From the NCBI GenBank assembly GCA_040770645.1, contig JAXGIS010000018.1:1-31633 (forward strand): DNA of 31,633 nt. The letters run 5' to 3'. The position numbers and the translations under genes are program-made. Source of the stretch: JAAYZX01 sp040770645 (lineage in GTDB: Bacteria; Actinomycetota; Thermoleophilia; RBG-16-64-13). Positions 25,553 through 31,633 of this stretch are shown here, piece by piece. Positions within the stretch are counted from its first letter, which is position 1; every line of letters begins with the position of its first letter. The notes beneath the pieces were generated by a model, which worked only from the letters and a program-made list of their open reading frames with translations, was not told where the DNA came from and did no database searches.

Positions 25553-27917
25553 ATGGAAGGGCATGCAGCCGACAACCGGGAATCCGCGGTGCATCAGGGC
25601 GCCGAGGTTGCGCAGTTCAGCGTGGTGGGCACACGCATTCGTCAGCCCGACGGTCCCGCCAAGGCCACGGGCGAGGCCAAGTTCGCCGGTGATATCTCAC
25701 TTCCCGGCATGCTCATCGGCAAAATCCTGCGCAGTCCCTATCCCCACGCTATCGTCAAGAGCATAGACACTTCCAAGGCCGAGGCGCTGCCCGGCGTAAT
25801 GGCGGTGCTGACGCCTGACAATGTGGCCGAATGGAATGGCTTCGATCGCGGGATGAAGGACATGCCGCTGGTGGCGGGTGGCTACCGCGTGCCGCCCGAG
25901 GAGGCGGTGGTGAACAAGGTGGCCCGCCATTACGGTGATGCCATCGCCGCGGTAGCTGCGGTGGACGAGCACACGGCTGAAGAAGCCATAGAGTTGCTGG
26001 AAGTGGAGTACGAGGTCTTACCCTTCGTGCTCGACGCGGAAGAGGCCATGCAGCCGGGCGCGCCGCAGGTTTCGAGCTTGCGCCCGGCAACATAGGCAAA
26101 CACCTGTTCTATCCTTACCCCGAGGGTGACGTGGACAAGGCCTGGCCGAGGCCGACCTGGTGGTGAGCGGCATCTTCTCCACGCACAAGCAGGACCACTG
26201 CACGCAGGAGACCGCGGCGTGTGTGGCATATCTGGACTCCTCGGGTCGCTTGAATGTCTGGTCGCAGTGTCAGTTGGCGCACCTGGGCCGGCGTGAGTTG
26301 GCGAGCATCTTCAAGATGCCCGTGAACCGCATCAAGCTCATGACGCCCTTCGTAGGAGGCAGTTTCGGGCAGCGCGGCGCCGTGTGCGCCGAACCGATCG
26401 CGGTGGCTCTGGCCCTGCGGAGCAAGAGACCCGTTCGCCTCGTGTTTTCACGCGAGGACAACTTCCTGGGGCTGGAGAGCCGTACCGGCTTCAAGAAGAT
26501 CGACATCAAAATGGGTTTCACCTCTGACGGTACCCTAACCGCCATCAAGACCCACATGATCGGCACCCTGGGCGGGTACATGGGCTGCGGCCCCATGTCG
26601 TCCGTGATTGGCATGACGTTGGCCATGGGCCACTATCGCTGCCCCAATCGCTACGGGGAAGCCGAAATGGTCATGACCAACACGCCGGTTTCGGGGGCCA
26701 TGCGTGGGTTTGGCAACGACGCCATGATGTTCTGCATAGAGCAGTTGATGGACGATGCTGCGCGCAAACTCGGCGTTGACCCCATCGACATCCGTCTCAA
26801 GAACGCGAAAGAGCCGGGTGAGATCGCCTCCATGGGCCTGGAGCTGGAGAGCACTTACATGGAGGACTGCTTGAAGCTCGGGGCCGAAGCCTTCGGCTGG
26901 TACGAGAAGCGTGCGCAGCCCAAGGAGGACGAGGGCCCCATCAAGCGCGGTTATGGTTTGGCCACCATGAGTCACTGCACCGGCGCGGCGCCCCTGTACC
27001 TGGAGCACTCCAACGCCATGGTCAAGTTCAACGAGGACGGCTCCGCGGACCTGACCGTGCACCCGGCGCCGGTCGGCCAGCATATCTGGGGGGCGCTCTC
27101 CCAGATATGTGCTGAAGAGCTGGGTATTCGGGCCGAGGACGTCCATATCGTCACCGGCGACACCGACGTGACCCTCTTCGAGTACGGCTCCGACGCCAGC
27201 CGTTCCACCTACGCCATCGGCGGCGCCACATTGCGGGCCGCCCGCCAGGCCAAAGAGCAGAGGTTGGCTCGCGCTGCTGAGATGTTGGAAGTGCCGGCCG
27301 ACCAACTCGAAGTAAAGGACCGGGTGGTGGTGGTCAAGGGCCGGCCGGACAAGACGGTGACGGTGGCCGAGGTCTGCTACGACTCCATATACGCTTTTGG
27401 AGGGCGCGCCACCAACTTCGCCGGCAAGCAGTCTTTTGAATCCACGTGGAACTCACCCACTTACGGCGCGTATTTCGCCGAAGTGGAAGTGAATACCGAG
27501 ACGGGCCGCGTGCGCGTGCCTAGGTTTGTCACGGCCATCGACTGCGGGAAAGCCATCAACCCCATGGCGGTGGAAGGGCAGTTGGAGGGGGGTTTGCAGC
27601 AGGGTCTGGGCTACGCTCTGACGGAGAATTTCATCGTGAACCCCAAGACGGGCGTGGTGGAGACCGACAACTACGACTCCTACAAAGTCCCCGGTACGCT
27701 GGACATGCCCGATAGTACCGTTCTTATCGTAGATAAGCCGGATCCCAAGGGACCGTTTGGTGCCAAAGGCGTGGGCGAGCCGGGCATGGTGGGTATTCCG
27801 CCCTGCATAGCCAACGCCATCTACGACGCCATCGGCGTGCGTCTGCACGACCTACCCATGACGCCGGAGAGGGTACTGGAGGCTTTGGCCGGGAAAGCGG
27901 GCGAGGGCGGCAAGTGA
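25553..27917 (+). CDS. Molybdenum hydroxylase molybdopterin-binding large subunit, set 2 (CoxL/XdhA-like), two frame breaks
   Basis: This is the large catalytic subunit of a xanthine dehydrogenase-family enzyme. The N-terminal aldehyde-oxidase a/b hammerhead domain runs from VGTRIRQPDGPAKATGEAKF to about residue 175. Two breaks, near 26075 and 26143, are bridged by GFELAPGNIGKHLFYPYPEG and LAEADLVVSGIFSTHKQDHC. The molybdopterin domain has PFVGGSFGQRG where GGGFGGK is usual, AMRGFGNDAMMF, PVGQHIWGALSQI and the catalytic Glu in GAKGVGEPG. The repaired protein is about 788 residues, normal for CoxL-type subunits. The changed first glycine loop and the His after GQ separate it from CO dehydrogenase and typical xanthine dehydrogenase. 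The substrate is unknown. Confidence 0.9.
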
Positions 27918-28206
27918 GCCCGGGGTCGTATGCGATGGTGGGATGGAGTGATATTGCTCCCAATACGTGGTCCACACAGTGGGCAAACCGTGATAGATTT
28001 TGGTTTGGATACGCCACCGGCGGGGAATGCTGACGCCGACTCGTACACGATTGGGCATCCGCCGGATATGGAACATCAATCGTGATTACGAAAGAGAAAG
28101 GGGGGGTGTTGAGTCGGTAGTGAGGCTCTTCGCCGATGCCCGGTGGGGAGTCTGGGCGCTTTTGCTATGCCTATCGTAGTACATGAGAGCAATGGGGGTG
28201 CACGAA
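27918..28206 (+). promoter_or_regulatory. Intergenic region upstream of the second liv set, with an inverted repeat
   Basis: No gene is seen in this 289-base gap. CACGATTG at 28046-28053 and CAATCGTG at 28077-28084 form an 8-bp inverted repeat around a shorter ATCC/GGAT hairpin. It could be a terminator for hydroxylase set 2 or a regulator site. I found no convincing -35/-10 pair for the downstream gene. Confidence 0.35.
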
Positions 28207-29442
28207 GTGAAGTTAGATAAGCGGTTCATATCGCTAATGGTGTTCATTGTGATTGCAGTAGCCATCGTAGCGGCAGGTTGCGGTGGCACCACCACTACCA
28301 CCGCCCCGGTCACCACGGCTCCCGGCGAAACCACCACCACGGGTGAAGCCACTACCACTACGGCGGGCCAGGTCACCGTGAAAATCGGTGGGCAGGGCCC
28401 CTTCACGGGTGACCTCTCCAAGATCGGTTTGGACGCTCTGCAGGCCGTGCAGTTCGCTGTGGAGGACTACAACAAGTCCGGCGCCATGCCCGGCGTGACC
28501 TTCGTTGTTGAGGTGGGCGACGACATCGCCGACCCGGCCACTGCCGCCACCGTGGCGCAGAAGTTCGTCGAAGATCCGGCAGTGGTGGCCGTGGTCGGTC
28601 CCATGAACAGCTCTACGGTGCTGTCGGCGCTTCCGGTTTACGAGGAAGCCAAACTGGCCATGATCACGCAGTCGGCCACCAACGACAAACTGGCCGAGAG
28701 CGGCTGGACCGTATTCCACCGCATCTGCCCGGCCGACGCCGTGCAGGGACCGTCTATTGCCAAGTTCGTGACGGAGGACCTCGGAGTCAAGAAGGCCTTC
28801 CTCATCGATGACAAGAGCACCTACAGCGTCGGCATCACCGATTCGGTCGAGGCCTCTCTTGCCGAACGTGGAGTCGAGATGCAGCGGCAGCAGATTGCTG
28901 CTACCGACAAGGACTTCGCCTCCGTGCTGACCAAGGTGAAGGAGTTCGGCCCCGACATTCTGTTCACCACCATCCCGTCCCCCGCTCAGGCCGCCGCTAT
29001 CGCCAAACAGGCCAAGAGCATGGGCATCGACGTGACGATCATGGGTAGCGACGGCTGCAACGACCCGGTCGACTTCATCGAAAACGCCGGTGGGGCCACC
29101 GAGGGCGCTTATGCCACCAGCCTCGGTCCCCTGGTCACCGACCTGCCCACGGCCAAGGATTTCCTTGACCGGTACATCGCCAAGTACGGCGTGACCAGTG
29201 CATTCACAGCGCAGAGCTACGAAGCCACCATGCTGGTGCTCGATGCCATCAAGTCGGTCGGCGTCAAGGATGGCAAGGTGGATCGCGCGGCCGTGAATGA
29301 CGCCATCAGCAAGATCCACTACAAGGGCATTCTGGACTTCCCCATCTCCTTCCTGCCCAATGGGAACCTTGCCACCGGTGGTATTTTCATCATTCAGGCC
29401 AAGGGCAACAAGTTCGTGCAGGTCAAGGGCGTCACGCTTTAG
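28207..29442 (+). CDS. livK: Branched-chain-amino-acid-type ABC transporter substrate-binding lipoprotein 2
   Basis: This is an intact LivK-type binding lipoprotein. The signal peptide ends in the lipobox VAAGC (Cys25), followed by a linker of about 30 residues made almost only of Thr with Ala, Pro, Gly and Glu. The mature domain starts VKIGGQGPFTGDLSKIGLDA and carries AVVGPMNSSTVLSALPVYEE and SYEATMLVLDAIKSVG, as in LivK proteins. I prefer the GTG at 28207, which has GGGGGTG 7 bases upstream; in-frame ATGs at 28183 and 28192 are alternatives. It differs clearly from the first LivK, so the two importers probably take different ligands. Confidence 0.93.
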   Translation: MKLDKRFISLMVFIVIAVAIVAAGCGGTTTTTAPVTTAPGETTTTGEATTTTAGQVTVKIGGQGPFTGDLSKIGLDALQAVQFAVEDYNKSGAMPGVTFVVEVGDDIADPATAATVAQKFVEDPAVVAVVGPMNSSTVLSALPVYEEAKLAMITQSATNDKLAESGWTVFHRICPADAVQGPSIAKFVTEDLGVKKAFLIDDKSTYSVGITDSVEASLAERGVEMQRQQIAATDKDFASVLTKVKEFGPDILFTTIPSPAQAAAIAKQAKSMGIDVTIMGSDGCNDPVDFIENAGGATEGAYATSLGPLVTDLPTAKDFLDRYIAKYGVTSAFTAQSYEATMLVLDAIKSVGVKDGKVDRAAVNDAISKIHYKGILDFPISFLPNGNLATGGIFIIQAKGNKFVQVKGVTL

Positions 29443-29468
29443 AGGCCGCGCGCAGCCGGTAGTTGTTG

Positions 29469-29501
29469 GGTTCGGGCCGGAGCAGTCCTCCGGCCCGAAC
29501 C
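29469..29501 (+). terminator. Strong hairpin between livK 2 and livH 2
   Basis: A perfect 14-bp stem (GGTTCGGGCCGGAG with 29488-29501) closes a 5-base loop, 26 bases after the binding-protein stop. As after the first livK, it probably limits read-through into the permease genes or stabilises the upstream message. A TTTT run occurs only about 20 bases later. Confidence 0.65.
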
Positions 29502-29592
29502 GGAACAGCTTCGCTAGGCCTCGGTTTTGCCCGGGTCGGCATTTTCGGCCGCCACATAGAGCCTACTCTCCAGACCGGAGGAACGTGGATAT

Positions 29593-30501
29593 ATGACACA
29601 ACAGGTAGTCAATGCGCTGACCTTGGGCTCGGTTATTGCGCTGTTCGCCCTAGGTTATTCGATGGTCTACGGCATATTGACCATCCTCAACTTCGCCCAC
29701 GGCGAGGTCTTCATGATCGGCGCTTTCATGGGCTATTACACTCAGAAGCTATTCATTGTTGACGATCAGTTGACCGCGAACCCCATTCTCATCATCCTGC
29801 TTTCACTTCTAGTGGCGATGGTGGTTTGTGGGGCTCTGGCCGTCACCATTGAGTTCGTGGCCTACCGGCCCCTGCGCCAGGCGGCCCGTCTTGCGCCATT
29901 GATCAGCGCCTTGGCCATGTCGGTTCTGCTGCGCAACATCATGGGTGTCATCACCAAATTCCGCGTGCGTCCCATCTCCACCGATCTGCTTCTGCCGCAG
30001 CGGTGGGCGCTTCATATCGGGGATACCACGGTTGCGGCCAGTCGTTACGTGATCATAGGCGTGACCGTGATCTCGCTGATTGCACTCGAGGTATTCATGG
30101 CACGCACCAAAGCCGGGAAGGCCATGCGCGCATGCGCACAGGACCGCGAAGCGGCCTCCTTCATGGGCATCTCGGTCAACGGCATCATCTCGCTCACCTT
30201 TTTGGTTGGTGCGGTGATGGCGGGAATCGGCGGAATCATGACCGGCCTCTACTACACGCAGATCGACTTCGCCATGGGCTTCAGCTTGGGCATGAAGGCC
30301 TTCACGGCGGCCGTGCTGGGTGGCATTGGTAACCTCAGGGGCGCGGTGTTGGGATCATTCATCCTGGCTACGGCAGAGACACTGGGTTCGTACTACATCT
30401 CGTTCACTTATCGGGATGTCATTGCTTTTGCCATCCTCATTACCATTCTTCTCTTCAAGCCATCAGGGCTGCTGGGCAAGCCGATCCCAGTGAAAGTCTG
30501 A
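29593..30501 (+). CDS. livH: Branched-chain-amino-acid-type ABC transporter permease (LivH), second set
   Basis: This is a 302-residue LivH-family permease with many hydrophobic segments. It shows GSVIALFALGYSMVYGILTI, LNFAHGEVFMIGAF, the coupling region RACAQDREAASFMGISVNGI, and FTAAVLGGIGNLRGAVLGSF. GGAGG lies about 15 bases upstream of the ATG. It is intact and pairs with the LivM gene 7 bases downstream. Confidence 0.95.
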   Translation: MTQQVVNALTLGSVIALFALGYSMVYGILTILNFAHGEVFMIGAFMGYYTQKLFIVDDQLTANPILIILLSLLVAMVVCGALAVTIEFVAYRPLRQAARLAPLISALAMSVLLRNIMGVITKFRVRPISTDLLLPQRWALHIGDTTVAASRYVIIGVTVISLIALEVFMARTKAGKAMRACAQDREAASFMGISVNGIISLTFLVGAVMAGIGGIMTGLYYTQIDFAMGFSLGMKAFTAAVLGGIGNLRGAVLGSFILATAETLGSYYISFTYRDVIAFAILITILLFKPSGLLGKPIPVKV

Positions 30502-30508
30502 GGGCGCC

Positions 30509-31633
30509 ATGGCTCAGTCATTGCGTGAACGGGCCGGAAGAAGTTTGGGGCACGCTACGGCCCCTCTCAGGTCGGTGACGGCGCGTGTGCCGCAACCCGT
30601 GTGGGCCATCATTGTGGCCGCCATCGTGATCGCCTTTCCGCTGCTGATTCGGAGCAGTTACTGGACGCGGGTGGGGGTGATTGTCGCCGTTTATGTGATC
30701 GCCGGGAACGGCCTCAATCTCCTGGCCGGCGTGGCCGGCCTGCTGGACATGGGCTTTGTGGCCTTCTACGCGATAGGAGGCTACACATACGCGCTGCTCA
30801 ATTCAGCGCAGTTCGGTATTCACTTGGGGTTCTGGCCGTCTATTCTGATTGCCATGATCGTGGCGGCTGTTTTCGGCCTGATCATTGGGATCCCTAGCCT
30901 ACGGGTGCGAGGCGACTACCTGGCCATCGTCACCCTGGCTTTCTTCTACATAGTGCAGCAACTGATCCTCAATCTGATGCCGGTCACCAATGGGCCTAAC
31001 GGCATTCCAGGCGTGAGCCGGCCTTCGTTGTTCAGTTTCATCTTCAAATCACCTATCCAGTACTACTACCTCTTCTGGGTGTTCGCCGCCCTCGTGCTGT
31101 TTGCTTCGCTCAGGTTACTGTGGTCACGTAGCGGTAGGGCTTGGGCCGGCATCCGTGACGACGAGATCACGGCCTCGTGTATGGGGGTGAATCTACCCCG
31201 CTACCGTGTCAATGTTTTTGTGGCCACGGCATCGATCATGGGGTTGGCAGGTGCGCTCCTGGGGGCGTTCCAGGCCGGTGTGTACCCAGAGAACTTCACG
31301 CTCGATACGTTGGTGGCCATCTATCTGCTCCTCATCCTCGGCGGGCAGGGCAATCCCACCGGCGTTGTGGCCGGGGCCATCATGTATACGTTCTTGGGCG
31401 AATGGCTGCGTGCGTTCCCGAGCATCGTGCAGTACCGCATGGCCATAAGCAGCCTGCTTCTGCTCGTTGTCATCATCCTACTGCCCATGGGCGTGTTGCG
31501 GGCGCGGCCTCGTAAGAGCGGGACGGGCGTGGAGGAGGCTATTGCCGGGCAAGAGTATGCACCGCTTGTTGCTTTGAAGGCGGAACCCGTGGCGGTTGGG
31601 GCAGGAACCGGGGATTTGGCCGCAGCGCTACAA
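30509..31633 (+). CDS. livM: Branched-chain-amino-acid-type ABC transporter permease (LivM), second set, 3' end outside window
   Basis: An open frame of 375 codons starts at the ATG at 30509 and runs to the right edge without a stop. After a basic N-terminal segment of about 30 residues it shows LivM features: GNGLNLLAGVAGLLDMGFVA, IGIPSLRVRGDYLAIVTLAF, WAGIRDDEITASCMGVNLPR (coupling helix) and LILGGQGNPTGVVAGAIM. The last membrane segment ends near residue 330 and a hydrophilic tail follows, so little is missing. LivG and LivF genes are expected beyond the edge. Confidence 0.92.
   Translation, partial: MAQSLRERAGRSLGHATAPLRSVTARVPQPVWAIIVAAIVIAFPLLIRSSYWTRVGVIVAVYVIAGNGLNLLAGVAGLLDMGFVAFYAIGGYTYALLNSAQFGIHLGFWPSILIAMIVAAVFGLIIGIPSLRVRGDYLAIVTLAFFYIVQQLILNLMPVTNGPNGIPGVSRPSLFSFIFKSPIQYYYLFWVFAALVLFASLRLLWSRSGRAWAGIRDDEITASCMGVNLPRYRVNVFVATASIMGLAGALLGAFQAGVYPENFTLDTLVAIYLLLILGGQGNPTGVVAGAIMYTFLGEWLRAFPSIVQYRMAISSLLLLVVIILLPMGVLRARPRKSGTGVEEAIAGQEYAPLVALKAEPVAVGAGTGDLAAALQ

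Noticed and set aside
1..31633. CRISPR arrays, tRNA or rRNA genes, transposases, integrase sites
   Set aside because: No regularly spaced repeats, cloverleaf-like segments, transposase motifs or terminal inverted repeats were seen.

Overview
The window is a GC-rich, almost fully coding stretch of a bacterial chromosome from what looks like an anaerobe. It carries a tungsten/molybdenum aldehyde oxidoreductase joined to a polyferredoxin, an indolepyruvate:ferredoxin oxidoreductase, an F420-hydrogenase beta-type flavoprotein and two molybdenum hydroxylases. Three solute-binding lipoproteins have long Thr-rich linkers after the lipobox, and the HTH domain near 1.6 kb is of a kind I associate with Actinobacteria. 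Together with the GC bias this suggests an anaerobic, deep-branching actinobacterium, but that is inference. I see no tRNA, rRNA, CRISPR, insertion sequence or phage gene.

Layout. 0-1.1 kb (minus): a sugar-type ABC substrate-binding lipoprotein, cut by the left edge. 1.5-2.9 kb (plus): a heavily frameshifted HTH plus anthranilate-phosphoribosyltransferase-like (TrpD) gene. 3.0-4.2 kb (minus): a class V PLP aminotransferase. 4.3-7.0 kb (plus): threonine aldolase and two FadR-like (GntR/FCD) regulators. 7.4-11.1 kb: molybdenum hydroxylase set 1, an FAD subunit followed by a fused [2Fe-2S]-molybdopterin subunit. 11.4-17.1 kb: a third FCD regulator behind its own promoter and a FadR-type operator, then a complete branched-chain-amino-acid-type ABC transporter (livK-H-M-G-F). 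17.1-19.9 kb: the AOR-polyferredoxin. 20.3-24.2 kb: FrhB-like protein, IorA and IorB, overlapping. 24.2-27.9 kb: molybdenum hydroxylase set 2 with three separate subunits. 28.2-31.6 kb: a second LivK-LivH-LivM set that runs off the right edge.

How the genes may work together (inference). Two Liv-type importers would bring in amino acids, carboxylates or aromatic compounds. Aldolase and aminotransferase would release aldehydes and 2-oxo acids. AOR would oxidise aldehydes, IOR would decarboxylate aryl-2-oxo acids to acyl-CoA, and the molybdenum hydroxylases would hydroxylate heteroaromatics or oxidise aldehydes. Reduced ferredoxin could pass through the polyferredoxin and the FrhB-like flavoprotein. 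The FCD regulators would sense an organic-acid intermediate. The real substrates cannot be read from the sequence.

Data quality. At least eleven single-base frame breaks interrupt six otherwise well-conserved genes, and about ten more fall in the HTH-TrpD gene. Several sit in homopolymer runs and conserved residues continue across each break. Most therefore look like sequencing or assembly errors, so broken genes are given over their full span.
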